Below, piece by piece: positions 8,159 to 14,777 of a stretch of DNA of 34,226 nucleotides. A program made the position numbers and the translations under genes. Numbering within the stretch: position 1 is the stretch's first letter; every line of letters begins with the position of its first letter. Below the pieces are notes generated by a model. That model did no database searches. It was not told the DNA's origin and saw nothing but the letters and a program-made list of their open reading frames with translations. Source of the stretch: a virus. Location of the stretch: IMG/VR virus record IMGVR_UViG_3300021365_000001, positions 1-34,226 of that record. The stretch is one strand, 5' to 3'.

Positions 8159-8314
8159 TTAAGAAAGCAGTGCGTTTTTTTCACTCTCCAAGTTATCAGC
8201 TTTTTGTTTTTTGTTAAAGCTGTTCTCTTTTTCATCAAAGTATTGAGAAGGAATATCATATTCATATTGTTTGATCATCTGCCCGAATCCTATCAAATAA
8301 CTAAAGTTGTTCAT
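8159..8314 (-). CDS. Hypothetical small protein (51 aa)
   Basis: A 51-residue reading frame fills the space between the DNA-binding protein and the small terminase. It starts at ATG 8314 behind a good AAAGGGAAC ribosome binding site and overlaps the previous gene by 14 bases. It begins MNNFSYLIGFGQMIKQYEYD and becomes Lys/Glu/Asn-rich. No family is recognised. Spacing and ribosome binding site argue that it is translated. Confidence 0.62.
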   Translation of the reverse strand: MNNFSYLIGFGQMIKQYEYDIPSQYFDEKENSFNKKQKADNLESEKNALLS

Positions 8315-8486
8315 GTTCCCTTTTTAAATAATTATAAATATCTTTTAATTTATATTGAACGCCGTTTTTCCTGCACTTTCTGAATCGAATCCCTTTATTG
8401 TTTTTTCTGTTTTCTCTTAGTTGCTCAAGAGTATATCCAAAAATTTCACAAACTTCTAATTCATTGAGAAAAATTTGCTCATTCAT
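8301..8486 (-). CDS. AlpA/excisionase-like DNA-binding protein (61 aa)
   Basis: First gene of the leftward unit. The 61 residues fit a MerR-like winged helix: LNELEVCEIFGYTLEQLREN (recognition region), then GIRFRKCRKNGVQYKLKDIYNYLK, the usual wing and C-terminal helix of AlpA/Xis/HTH_17 proteins. No integrase is present, so a transcription-regulator role at the adjacent divergent promoters is more likely than excision. The start ATG 8486 overlaps the stop of a 10-codon leader frame. Confidence 0.7.
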   Translation of the reverse strand: MNEQIFLNELEVCEIFGYTLEQLRENRKNNKGIRFRKCRKNGVQYKLKDIYNYLKREHEQL

Positions 8487-8515
8487 AAGTAATGAAAATT
8501 ATTTATTTTAACCAT
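8483..8515 (-). other. Leader mini-ORF (10 codons) before the late operon
   Basis: ATG 8515 follows AAGGAACAAA, a good ribosome binding site, and reads MVKINNFHYL before a TGA that overlaps the ATG at 8486. The downstream gene has no strong ribosome binding site of its own, so translation of the mini-ORF could couple to it. It may equally be chance. Confidence 0.35.
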
Positions 8516-8525
8516 TTTGTTCCTT

Positions 8526-8556
8526 TTTATAATGTAAATATTAAATTTATTGCCAA
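8526..8556 (-). promoter_or_regulatory. Candidate promoter for the leftward (late) unit
   Basis: On the minus strand a TTGGCA -35 box (8556-8551) precedes CATTAT (16 bp spacer) or TTATAA (18 bp spacer) within TTTACATTATAAA. It lies just upstream of the leader mini-ORF and the first late gene. The sigma-70-like boxes are seen; activity is inferred. Confidence 0.5.
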
Positions 8557-8682
8557 AAAATAGCGTTTTTAATCAAAAAAACAGCTAATTCTCCAGCTTT
8601 TCAGCTTATCGTGTAAAATTCAACATTTAAAAACATTTAACGATTCATAGGCTTATGGTAAAAATCAACATAAACACAAAAA

Positions 8683-8726
8683 CTTTACATTGAAGGCTTG
8701 ACATTAAAAGCATGAACCTTTACATT
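8683..8726 (+). repeat. Three CTTKACATT direct repeats in the early control region
   Basis: CTTTACATT (8683-8691), CTTGACATT (8697-8705) and CTTTACATT (8718-8726) lie in direct orientation. The second covers the -35 box and the third the -10 box. The third extends to TTTACATTATAAA, repeated as a perfect inverted copy at 8526-8538 in the divergent promoter. These may be operator sites or simply similar promoter boxes. The rest of the 8,487-8,776 spacer holds AACATTTAA twice (8622 and 8632), CAGCT three times (8582-8606), and no gene. Confidence 0.5.
8698..8726 (+). promoter_or_regulatory. Early promoter, sigma-70-like
   Basis: A perfect TTGACA (8698-8703) is followed after 17 bp by TACATT (8721-8726), which runs on into ATAA. 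The first early gene begins about 50 bases downstream with AAAAAGGAAAAT before its ATG. This is the strongest promoter-like sequence in the window. Confidence 0.7.
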
Positions 8727-8776
8727 ATAAACAGATCGCAACACAGCGAAACACAATAACTTTAAAAAAGGAAAAT

Positions 8777-8905
8777 ATGAGAATTGAGTCATACAGGGAT
8801 TTTACAGAAAAAATGAGGGAATTAATCCCGCCTGAACACTCCACATTCATCTTCGATGATGAGGCTGGTCATGTAGGCCATCAAACAAATAATGTGTTTA
8901 AATAA
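8777..8905 (+). CDS. First early gene, hypothetical small protein (42 aa)
   Basis: ATG 8777 has a strong AAAAAGGAAAAT ribosome binding site and lies directly downstream of the early promoter. The 42-residue product begins MRIESYRDFTEKMRELIPPE and is acidic in its middle (FIFDDEAG). No family is recognised. First position in an early operon and small size are typical of host-takeover proteins, but this is only a positional hint. The stop lies 8 bases before the next start. Confidence 0.6.
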   Translation: MRIESYRDFTEKMRELIPPEHSTFIFDDEAGHVGHQTNNVFK

Positions 8906-8913
8906 AGGAAGCT

Positions 8914-9396
8914 ATGGAAAATCTACAACTAGAAAAAATTCTTTTAAAAATCTATTCATGTCTCAAAAAAGACATGATATTGCTGTTTGTAAGAGACAAA
9001 ACTTTATATGCAGGAAGTGCTTCAATTATGTTTAAAATTCCCGTGTCATTAGAAGACACTTGGATAGTTCCCCAATTTATGAGTGCAGATGAACTAAAAG
9101 AAGCAATCAAGATGATCTGCTTCGGGAACTACATTGAGAAAGAAAACTACAAAGAGAAAAACAGCCATTTTCATGGCACTGCTGAACGTCTTTTCTCAGA
9201 TAGAAAACAAGGTGAATGTGAGCAAATCATTTTAGATGTAAAACTACTAAAATTGATTTGTGACGTTTCATCACTTTTGGGAAAAGAGAAGTGCAAAAAG
9301 ATCAAAATCAATCCATCTAATGATCACCCAAACCGATTTTTCTTAGGCGATACAGAGAACACGGAAGCAGAAGTTATTTTGATGGGCATGAGATAG
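8914..9396 (+). CDS. Early protein with beta-clamp-like C-terminus (160 aa, function uncertain)
   Basis: The 160-residue protein has a good ribosome binding site (AAAGGAAGCT). Residues about 22-50 include a beta-hairpin-like stretch (DMILLFVRDKTLYAGSASI, then IPVSLEDTW). The C-terminal third reads as LDVKLLKLICDVSSLLG, then KKIKINPS and ends EAEVILMGMR. The terminal VILMGMR recalls the VVMPMR end of bacterial sliding clamps (DnaN), and the helix-strand order before it also fits the last clamp domain. Length is far below a full clamp (about 366). Homology is an inference; it could be an unrelated early protein. Confidence 0.55.
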   Translation: MENLQLEKILLKIYSCLKKDMILLFVRDKTLYAGSASIMFKIPVSLEDTWIVPQFMSADELKEAIKMICFGNYIEKENYKEKNSHFHGTAERLFSDRKQGECEQIILDVKLLKLICDVSSLLGKEKCKKIKINPSNDHPNRFFLGDTENTEAEVILMGMR

Positions 9397-9428
9397 TAAT
9401 TAATACAAACTTTAGAAAAAGGCATAGA

Positions 9429-9848
9429 ATGGAATATTCAGGAAAATATTTTAAAGCAGCAGAAACAAAAAGAGCCCTATTGGGCTCTTTTGAGCAAATA
9501 AGCATGGTTTTTGGAGAAGAAAAAGTTAATGAAGCTATTCACAATGGCGACCTTGTCCAATGCGATAGTGAAGGGAAGGATCTTCTAAGCATACAAGAAG
9601 CAGTAGATAATATCGTAAAAATGTATATAGATACAACTATAGGATATATTGAAAACAGAATTAATTTCAATGGTTTGTTTAACGGGATTGAAGCAAAACT
9701 GTATGATCTTGTGAGAGATAACGCACTTTCTTATGAAGAAAGAAAGTTATATAAAGATATACATATAACTAAAGCATTAGAAAATTGGTTTGAGTTGAAA
9801 AACGCAATCGAACTAATCGAGATGTTAGGAGGTAAAGTAAAATGGTAA
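9429..9848 (+). CDS. Hypothetical early protein (139 aa)
   Basis: Unrecognised, mostly helical 139-residue protein preceded by AAAAAGG. It has alternating charged and hydrophobic helices (AVDNIVKMYIDTTIGYIENR; DLVRDNALSYEERKLYKDIH) and no membrane segment, signal peptide or metal motif. Its last codons overlap the start of the next frame, so it belongs to the early operon. Confidence 0.6.
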   Translation: MEYSGKYFKAAETKRALLGSFEQISMVFGEEKVNEAIHNGDLVQCDSEGKDLLSIQEAVDNIVKMYIDTTIGYIENRINFNGLFNGIEAKLYDLVRDNALSYEERKLYKDIHITKALENWFELKNAIELIEMLGGKVKW

Positions 9849-10018
9849 ATATGGAAATGGGAATCAGCACACTAGACAACGCATATGACATAGGTAGGAA
9901 GTACAAGTATTTCCTCCAAGACTTACAATATGAACGAAACAAAATCGGTGAGCGGTGGGATTATCCGCCACAATGCCATAACTTGAAAATAGCAAGAAAG
10001 GTAAGAAATGAAAAATAG
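9842..10018 (+). CDS. Hypothetical small early protein (58 aa)
   Basis: A 58-residue frame starts at ATG 9842, overlapping the previous stop by 7 bases, with TAGGAGGTAAA, an excellent ribosome binding site, in front. It includes LDNAYDIGRKYKYFLQDLQY and then WDYPPQCHNLKIARK. No family is recognised. The consensus ribosome binding site and tight packing make translation likely. Confidence 0.62.
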   Translation: MVNMEMGISTLDNAYDIGRKYKYFLQDLQYERNKIGERWDYPPQCHNLKIARKVRNEK

Positions 10019-10172
10019 AAAGATGGTTGAAATTTCAGAAGAAACTCATTCAATTCTGAAAGAAGAAATTGAGGTATTAAAAGCGCAAAATCGATACAGT
10101 AATATCTCAATCCGATCCTTTGTGGATCAAGCCGTTTCTGAGAAAATAGAAAGGCTATATGCTGACATATGA
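10008..10172 (+). CDS. Ribbon-helix-helix-like small DNA-binding protein (54 aa)
   Basis: A 54-residue frame overlaps both neighbours and starts at ATG 10008 after GTAAGAA. The pattern RKMVEISEETHSILKEE (strand then helix) and NISIRSFVDQAVSEKIERL (second helix) fits the ribbon-helix-helix/Arc-CopG build common in phage and plasmid regulators. It could be an early repressor or accessory factor. The fold call rests on pattern and length, not a diagnostic motif. Confidence 0.58.
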   Translation: MKNRKMVEISEETHSILKEEIEVLKAQNRYSNISIRSFVDQAVSEKIERLYADI

Positions 10173-10440
10173 ATTAGACGTGGTTATTTACTCAGGATTT
10201 TTAGAAAGAAAGTATGAGATAGAAATCACTTATGAAATCATAGTGACTGAAACGAATCATTTTTTCGACGAAAATGATTTTGATGATTATTATGAGGAAC
10301 TTGAAATTGAAATCATTAGCGTTTCATCTCCAGACTGTAAAGAGTTGGAAAGTGAAAAATATTATACAAAATACAAAATCGCTATAGAACAAGATAGTGA
10401 ATCTATTGAATTAAAAGGAGAAAAATGCTCAATAAATTAA
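10159..10440 (+). CDS. Acidic hypothetical protein (93 aa)
   Basis: Very acidic 93-residue protein (a run of Asp/Glu around FFDENDFDDYYEELEIEI) with beta-prone ends. It starts at ATG 10159, overlapping the previous gene by 14 bases with AGAAAGG in front, and its 3' end overlaps SSB by 16 bases. No family recognised. Its acidity and position before SSB would fit a DNA-mimic or SSB-interacting protein, but this is speculation. Confidence 0.58.
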   Translation: MLTYELDVVIYSGFLERKYEIEITYEIIVTETNHFFDENDFDDYYEELEIEIISVSSPDCKELESEKYYTKYKIAIEQDSESIELKGEKCSIN

Positions 10441-10787
10441 TGTTGATCGGAAGACTAGGGAAAGACGTTGAAGTGCATTATACAAAAACCGGTGAGCCGG
10501 TTGCAAAGTTCTCACTCGCAACAAGTGAGAAGTACAAAGACAAGGAGGAAACAGAGTGGACAAACTGCGTGCTGTTCAGGAAAAATGCTGACAATGCCGT
10601 GGCCTTTTTAAAAAAAGGTGACTTGGTTTACATAGAGGGAAAGAAAAAAACGGGCTCTTATGTTGCCCAAGACGGTTCAAAAAAATACACAACTGACTGC
10701 ATCGTCTCAGTTTTTAGGAAGCTAACTAGAAGCGATTCGAGCAATCAAACTCAAGAACAAAACCGTGAAGACGATATCCCATTTTAA
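10425..10787 (+). CDS. ssb: Single-stranded DNA-binding protein
   Basis: Coats single-stranded DNA during replication and recombination and recruits partners through its tail. The OB fold spans residues about 1-100: MLNKLMLIGRLGKDVEVHYT, VAKFSLATSEKY, TEWTNCVLF and GDLVYIEGKKKTGSY. A short Gln/Ser/Asn linker leads to the canonical acidic tip DDIPF. At 120 residues it is a compact phage SSB. AAAGGAG precedes the start. The next gene looks like an annealing protein, a usual partner. Confidence 0.95.
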   Translation: MLNKLMLIGRLGKDVEVHYTKTGEPVAKFSLATSEKYKDKEETEWTNCVLFRKNADNAVAFLKKGDLVYIEGKKKTGSYVAQDGSKKYTTDCIVSVFRKLTRSDSSNQTQEQNREDDIPF

Positions 10788-10801
10788 AGGAAAAAGGAAA
10801 A

Positions 10802-11437
10802 ATGAAGTTAAAAACAAAAAATATAAAGGGCAAAGAATACGTTGAAGTTTCTGAGAGAATCAGAGCTTTTAGAATGCTTTACCCATCATGGAGCCTTGAA
10901 ACAGTTATTATATCAATAACTGATGAAAAAGTAGTCATGCAAGCAATCGTTAAAGATGAATCAGGTAGAATTATAGCAACTGGAACCGCTTATGAAATAT
11001 CCGGAAATTCACAAGTTAACAAAACTTCATACATTGAAAACTGCGAAACATCTGCGTGGGGACGTGCTTTAGGTAATTTAGGGATTGGGCTCGAAAGTTC
11101 GATTGCGACTGCCGATGAAGTAGAACAAGCATTGTATCGACAAAACTTAAACTTAAACTTAAATCAAAAAGGCCCTACTCCAGAAAATACACCAAAAGCT
11201 AAAAATGAGGAAAGTAATAATGAGGAAGAAAAGGAAGTTTTTCAAATTTCTGAAAAAGAGATTGAGGAAGTTGACGAAATTCTTATTAAAGCTTTTCAAA
11301 TTGGAGATATTCAAGAGTTAAGAAACTTTTATTCCGATAATTTAAAAAATTGGAAATCAAAATTCAATGAGGAGTCAATAAAAATAATCGTTTACGAAAT
11401 CAGTAAACTTGCTGAAATGATCGAGCAAAACACTTAA
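10802..11437 (+). CDS. Probable single-strand annealing / recombination protein (211 aa)
   Basis: The first 115 residues belong to a family frequent in phages next to SSB: KGKEYVEVSERIRAFRMLYP, a strand with VVMQAIVKDESGRIIATGTAYE, and the conserved NKTSYIENCETSAWGRALG then LGIGLESSIATADEV. The ENCETSA-GRAL-G-LGIG segment resembles the ExxTxAxxRAL motif of Rad52/ERF/Sak annealing proteins. An acidic linker (about 130-150) and a helical C-terminus follow. Strong ribosome binding site AAAAAGGAAAA. Position after SSB supports a recombination role; the family link is by motif only. Confidence 0.62.
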   Translation: MKLKTKNIKGKEYVEVSERIRAFRMLYPSWSLETVIISITDEKVVMQAIVKDESGRIIATGTAYEISGNSQVNKTSYIENCETSAWGRALGNLGIGLESSIATADEVEQALYRQNLNLNLNQKGPTPENTPKAKNEESNNEEEKEVFQISEKEIEEVDEILIKAFQIGDIQELRNFYSDNLKNWKSKFNEESIKIIVYEISKLAEMIEQNT

Positions 11438-11467
11438 AGGCTCGCCACAAGAAAGGAATCAAAACTC

Positions 11468-11494
11468 ATGACAAGCCCAAAAAATGTTTATTAA
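11468..11494 (+). other. Leader mini-ORF overlapping the initiator start (8 codons)
   Basis: ATG 11468 follows AAAGGAATCAAAACTC and reads MTSPKNVY before TAA at 11492-11494, which lies inside the first codons of the initiator (ATG 11484) in another frame. The initiator itself has no ribosome binding site. Ribosomes finishing the mini-ORF could restart on the initiator. The arrangement is seen; coupling is inferred. Confidence 0.45.
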
Positions 11495-12455
11495 ACTAAA
11501 CACTAATTCGAAAAAAGCACAAGATCTAATCAGAGATAAGCCCAAGGCCTTCCTTCTGTTGAGTCATATTGTGTTCCGAATGCTACAGCACAAAGAATGC
11601 GGAAAACTTTGTGCCTTGATTGGTGATTATTCGAAAATGGGTTTAACTCATAGAGAGTACCGAACTGCATTGAAGCACTTAAAAGACTTAGTAGTTATTG
11701 AAGCAAAACCCACAAACAAAGGGACAGAAGTCTTTTTGGTTTGTAGTGAGATATTTGACTTAACTTACTTCCAAAACGAGATTAGGGGGGACAAACAAAA
11801 GGACAAGCAAGAGACAAACAAAGGACAAACAAAAGGACAAACAGAAGAAAACCTCCAAAGCCTTACAGAACAAGGTTTTGGCATAGAACAAGAAACATCA
11901 AAGGACAAACAGAAAGACAAGCATGCGACAAGCAAAGGACAAACAGAAAGACAACTATTAAGAGATAAGAAAGAAAAGAAGAAAGAAGATAATAAGAAAA
12001 AAATAAACAAAAAAGAAAATTCAGAATTGCTCGTTTCACGAGACAATGACTTGTGCTCTAGTGAATCAATGCTTTTTGAATATTTTTTAAAAACTTATCG
12101 AGAGAAAGGAAATAGCATAAGAGAACCAAGCACCGTTCAAAATATTAAAAGCTGGAAATCATACGCTAGAAGGGTTTTAAAACTCGATGAATACGAAACC
12201 ATACTCAAGGTCATAAACTTTGCATCTGATCAGCTTATGGAATTCTCAGAAGGTATTGAGTACACATTCAGAGTTGAAAGTTTGAAATCTTTCTTCGAAA
12301 AGTATGAAAAACTCAAAATTGCGATGATTCGAAAAGAGAAACAGGGAACAGGATCTTTTCAAAAAATCATTAAAGGGGAAACAAAGAATGAGTATATTGG
12401 TGAAAGTTTGTTTAATGAAAACTGGCAAACTGAATTAATCAAAAACGTAAATTAA
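11484..12455 (+). CDS. Replication initiator (replisome organiser-like, 323 aa)
   Basis: N-terminal residues 1-95 have the features of a winged-helix initiator domain (AFLLLSHIVFRML, then GLTHREYRTALKHLKDLVVIEAKPT with a wing, VFLVCSEIF). The middle (about 100-185) is a low-complexity Lys/Gln/Asp/Thr linker encoded by the iteron array. The C-terminal part (about 195-320) is helical, as in DnaD/lambda O-type proteins that bind the helicase or its loader. As in lambda O, the origin repeats appear to lie within the gene. It is followed by an HTH protein and a helicase-loader-like gene, supporting a replication module. Its start seems to depend on a leader mini-ORF. Confidence 0.78.
   Translation: MFIKLNTNSKKAQDLIRDKPKAFLLLSHIVFRMLQHKECGKLCALIGDYSKMGLTHREYRTALKHLKDLVVIEAKPTNKGTEVFLVCSEIFDLTYFQNEIRGDKQKDKQETNKGQTKGQTEENLQSLTEQGFGIEQETSKDKQKDKHATSKGQTERQLLRDKKEKKKEDNKKKINKKENSELLVSRDNDLCSSESMLFEYFLKTYREKGNSIREPSTVQNIKSWKSYARRVLKLDEYETILKVINFASDQLMEFSEGIEYTFRVESLKSFFEKYEKLKIAMIRKEKQGTGSFQKIIKGETKNEYIGESLFNENWQTELIKNVN
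11789..11957 (+). repeat. Two iteron clusters inside the initiator gene (candidate origin)
   Basis: Nine copies of the 9-mer VGACAARCA occur: 11789, 11801, 11812, 11823, 11835, then 11903, 11915, 11926, 11937, with a degenerate tenth at 11949. Both clusters show the same 12, 11, 11, 12 bp spacing, close to one helical turn, and the spacing is not a multiple of three, so the periodicity is in DNA and not in the protein. Best candidate for the replication origin. Confidence 0.72.
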
Positions 12456-12468
12456 TTAAGAACTAATT

Positions 12469-12876
12469 ATGAAAAAAAGAACGCGCTACGACAAAGAGTA
12501 CCGAGAAAGAATATACCGGTACTACAAAAAAACAGGGAATTACTCAAAAACAGCCGAGTTTTTCTCGTTGCATAGAAACACAGTTGCAACAATTGTCTCT
12601 GATGTTGAAAATGGAGTCTTAATAAGACCGATTGAGATGAAAAAAAGATTAACGACAAAAGAAAAAAGGAAAATATTTGAATGCTATAATGAAACAAAGT
12701 CTTTCAATAGCGTTTCGTTAAAACTGGGTTACAGTTGTTACCTTGTTGAAAAATACATTAAAAGTCTTTCAAAGAAAATGCCTGATGATAAAACCGATTT
12801 TTTAAAGATTGACAAAGTTAATGACGATGTTTTCAAAGACTATTTGAAGTCTCAGGGATGGAAGTTCTCACACTAA
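12469..12876 (+). CDS. Helix-turn-helix protein, possible regulator (135 aa)
   Basis: Two homeodomain-like helix-turn-helix units: residues about 10-45 (YRERIYRYYKKTGNYSKTAE, then FFSLHRNTVATIV) and about 60-100 (LTTKEKRKIFECYNETKSFN, then SVSLKLGYSCYLVEKYI). The design resembles transposase- or sigma-like HTH_23/HTH_28 domains, but there is no catalytic domain. A short C-terminal tail includes DYLKSQGWKF. It follows the initiator by 13 bases without a clear ribosome binding site. It may be a regulator of early-to-late switching or a replication accessory. Confidence 0.65.
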   Translation: MKKRTRYDKEYRERIYRYYKKTGNYSKTAEFFSLHRNTVATIVSDVENGVLIRPIEMKKRLTTKEKRKIFECYNETKSFNSVSLKLGYSCYLVEKYIKSLSKKMPDDKTDFLKIDKVNDDVFKDYLKSQGWKFSH

Positions 12877-12888
12877 AAAAGGGAAAAT

Positions 12889-13512
12889 ATGCAAATTAGA
12901 AAAATCATTGCAGAAGTAGTCAGCAAGCTTTGCATGAATCACGGAACGCAAGCAGATGAAAGTTTGATTGAGTTGTGGGCTTTTGCTCTCAACAATCTCA
13001 GCAATGAAGAAATTAAAAAAGGGATGTTTTTAGCTCTGACTGAGTGGAAAGGTTACAAAATGCCTTCAACTGCTCAATTCATTAGCTTGTGCAAAGGTAA
13101 TAAAATCGACTTAATCGGTGAAGCAATGCTTGCATGGCATGATCTTGAAACAGCAATTAAAAGATATGGTGCTTATTCAAGTATTTATTTTGAAAATAAA
13201 AATATTGCGAAGTTTGTAGAACTCAATGGGGGTTGGGCTCATATTTGCGGAACTTGGCTTGAAGATGAAATGAAGTGGAAAAAAAAGGATTTTCTAGCAG
13301 AGTACCCAGCTATCAAAACTCTAGAAAATAAAGAGAATATTGTGCTAGGAATCTCAGATTCAAAAAATATGAAATTGATCTTAAAAGGTGATGCAAAGCC
13401 TCAAATTGAGTTTGTTGGAGCTGAGAAAGATAAGAAGAAAATAGAGCTTTTTATAGAAGAAAAGAAAAAAACTAATCAAAATCAAAAGAAATTAGCCATT
13501 TTATTGAGTTAA
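12889..13512 (+). CDS. Replication protein, helicase-loader-like (DUF6475-type, 207 aa)
   Basis: Residues 1-70 form a helical domain with WKGYKMPSTAQFISLCKG, resembling the N-terminal MP-aEF-x-L region of phage P-type loaders. The central part reads AMLAWHDLETAIKRYGAYSS, then FENKNIAKFVELNGGWAHIC and KKDFLAEYPAI, a pattern I associate with the DUF6475 family next to phage initiators. The C-terminus is Lys/Glu-rich. Good ribosome binding site (AAAAGGGAAAAT). Following the initiator as lambda P follows O, it probably delivers or positions the host helicase. Family assignment is from memory of motifs. Confidence 0.58.
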   Translation: MQIRKIIAEVVSKLCMNHGTQADESLIELWAFALNNLSNEEIKKGMFLALTEWKGYKMPSTAQFISLCKGNKIDLIGEAMLAWHDLETAIKRYGAYSSIYFENKNIAKFVELNGGWAHICGTWLEDEMKWKKKDFLAEYPAIKTLENKENIVLGISDSKNMKLILKGDAKPQIEFVGAEKDKKKIELFIEEKKKTNQNQKKLAILLS

Positions 13513-13515
13513 ATC

Positions 13516-13698
13516 ATGACAATATACGATAAACTTGCAAAAAACAGTCTGGATAGTTTACATTTCGAATTGTATGAAGAAAGGGTGTCAATCATGATGA
13601 TTGATGGTGGGATTGATGAAGAAACAGCAAAAAGGAAAGGATTTAAAATTGCCTACAACCAACAAAAATCAAACAATAACATTCACGTTATCAGCTAA
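13516..13698 (+). CDS. Small conserved-type phage protein (60 aa)
   Basis: A 60-residue protein begins 3 bases after the previous stop. Residues 18-40 (ELYEERVSIMMIDGGIDEETAKRKG) match the EERAAI-x-E-x-DGG-x-x-xxEAExLA pattern seen in many small phage proteins of unknown function. It overlaps the resolvase start. The motif makes it likely to be real despite the weak ribosome binding site. Confidence 0.62.
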   Translation: MTIYDKLAKNSLDSLHFELYEERVSIMMIDGGIDEETAKRKGFKIAYNQQKSNNNIHVIS

Positions 13699-14053
13699 AC
13701 CTTTTCCGAAACAAAGGGCCCGGGTAACAAAGAATGGATCTTTCCACATTCAGACTTATTACGACTGGATGAAAAAGGTAGTTAAAGCCTTATCTTTTGA
13801 AAAAATTGAAAAAGGTATTGAAACTATCGAGAAAATAAAAAAAGTGGAAATCTTTTTTTATAGCAATAATCAAAGACCTGATCTTGATAATTGCGCTGGT
13901 GCTGTACTTGATGCCCTTCAAAAGGCTTCAGTCATTAAAAATGACAATATCAAGTGCATCAAATGGATTGAGACAAAATTCTTTTTAATTAAAAAAGAGG
14001 AATCTCCAATAATCTCAATTAATTTAATAACAGAAGCGGGTTTTATTAGTTAG
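13649..14053 (+). CDS. RusA-like Holliday junction resolvase
   Basis: Cuts branched DNA formed in recombination and replication so that packaging can proceed. The domain begins TITFTLSAKPFPKQRARVTK, and the hallmark metal-binding segment is RPDLDNCAGAVLDALQK followed by VIKNDN, as in RusA/endodeoxyribonuclease families. From TTG 13649 the protein has 134 residues, the normal RusA size, with AAAGGAAAGG 8 bases before it. ATG 13604 or 13616 would extend the N-terminus but lack good ribosome binding sites. It overlaps the preceding small gene. Confidence 0.85.
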   Translation: MPTTNKNQTITFTLSAKPFPKQRARVTKNGSFHIQTYYDWMKKVVKALSFEKIEKGIETIEKIKKVEIFFYSNNQRPDLDNCAGAVLDALQKASVIKNDNIKCIKWIETKFFLIKKEESPIISINLITEAGFIS

Positions 14054-14232
14054 AAAAAACAAAGCCTCTAATATCTTTCAAAAGAAAAATAAAAGAGGCC
14101 GTGCTTTCCATTCAAATTCCCAAAACTTTTTCAGACTGCAACAAACCTAAAACAGGTTTAGAACAGAAAGTTTCGGTGATTTTTTATTATTCAATAAACC
14201 ATAAAATTAAAAAGTTTTAAAAAAGGAACAAA
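14054..14232. other. Non-coding spacer with hairpins
   Basis: This 179-base spacer holds no open frame of note. It contains GCCTCT and AGAGGC as a 6-bp inverted repeat around a 24-base loop (14063-14098) and AAACCT/AGGTTT with a 5-base loop (14143-14159). Neither has a clear T run, so terminator function is uncertain. The 3' end is an AT-rich tract leading to AAAAAGGAACAAAATG. It divides the replication genes from the accessory block. Confidence 0.5.
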
Positions 14233-14769
14233 ATGAAAAAATTAATAAATGGGATTGAATACGAAGAAATATTTGATATAGAAAAAATCAAGGAAGGAGA
14301 ACCGAATAAGCATCTCATATTAAATGAGATTGATTTGAATAATGAACAAATTCAACACTATATTTTTGAAAGCTGCATTTTCAACAGATGCAAAATTAAG
14401 TCTCTATCTTTAGGAACAGTTAACACCACATTTAATGAGTGTAGTTTTAAAGGGTTTTTTTTGGATAATTCAGTTTTTTATTCAACATATTTTATTAAAA
14501 ATAATTTTAATGAGTGCGGTTTTTATGATTCACGTTTCATAAGAATTAACTTTACGGGTTCAACTTTTCAGGGATGCAACTTTTATAAATCAAATTTTGA
14601 AAATTGTGAAGGAATAGAACTTATTTCTTTTCAAGCAAATGATCATCCGTGTTGGATCATAAACGGTGAACTTTTTGTTAATGGTTTGAATTATTCAGAA
14701 AAATATAGAAGCAATAAAATGACTTTGAATGAATCAACTAGAAAGATCGTCGATATTTTTTTCAAATAG
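14233..14769 (+). CDS. Pentapeptide-repeat protein (178 aa)
   Basis: Residues about 40-130 show the five-residue rhythm of pentapeptide repeats with Phe/Leu at the centre and small or Cys/Asn residues at the edges (for example FNECSFKGFF, NFNECGFYDSRF, NFTGSTFQGCNFYKSNFENC). Such repeats form a right-handed beta-helix that can mimic B-form DNA (as in Qnr and MfpA) or act as a scaffold. A short N-terminal cap precedes it and a 45-residue non-repeat tail follows. It is separated by a spacer from the replication genes and looks like an inserted accessory gene. Gyrase or nuclease mimicry is possible but unproven. Confidence 0.8.
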   Translation: MKKLINGIEYEEIFDIEKIKEGEPNKHLILNEIDLNNEQIQHYIFESCIFNRCKIKSLSLGTVNTTFNECSFKGFFLDNSVFYSTYFIKNNFNECGFYDSRFIRINFTGSTFQGCNFYKSNFENCEGIELISFQANDHPCWIINGELFVNGLNYSEKYRSNKMTLNESTRKIVDIFFK

Positions 14770-14777
14770 GGAACAAA

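Noticed and set aside
8301-8486. AlpA-like protein as an excisionase of a prophage
   Set aside because: No integrase or attachment site is visible, so a regulator reading is better supported.
8487-8776. tRNA gene in the divergent spacer
   Set aside because: No cloverleaf-like arms or CCA-end structure can be found; the region is AT-rich promoter sequence.
11765-12046. 93-residue minus-strand frame rich in Phe, Ser, Leu and Cys
   Set aside because: It is the antisense shadow of the iteron and Lys-rich linker in the initiator gene; low complexity and no ribosome binding site.
14063-14098. Inverted repeat GCCTCT/AGAGGC as a terminator
   Set aside because: The loop is long and no T run follows on the plus strand, so I list it only as part of the spacer.
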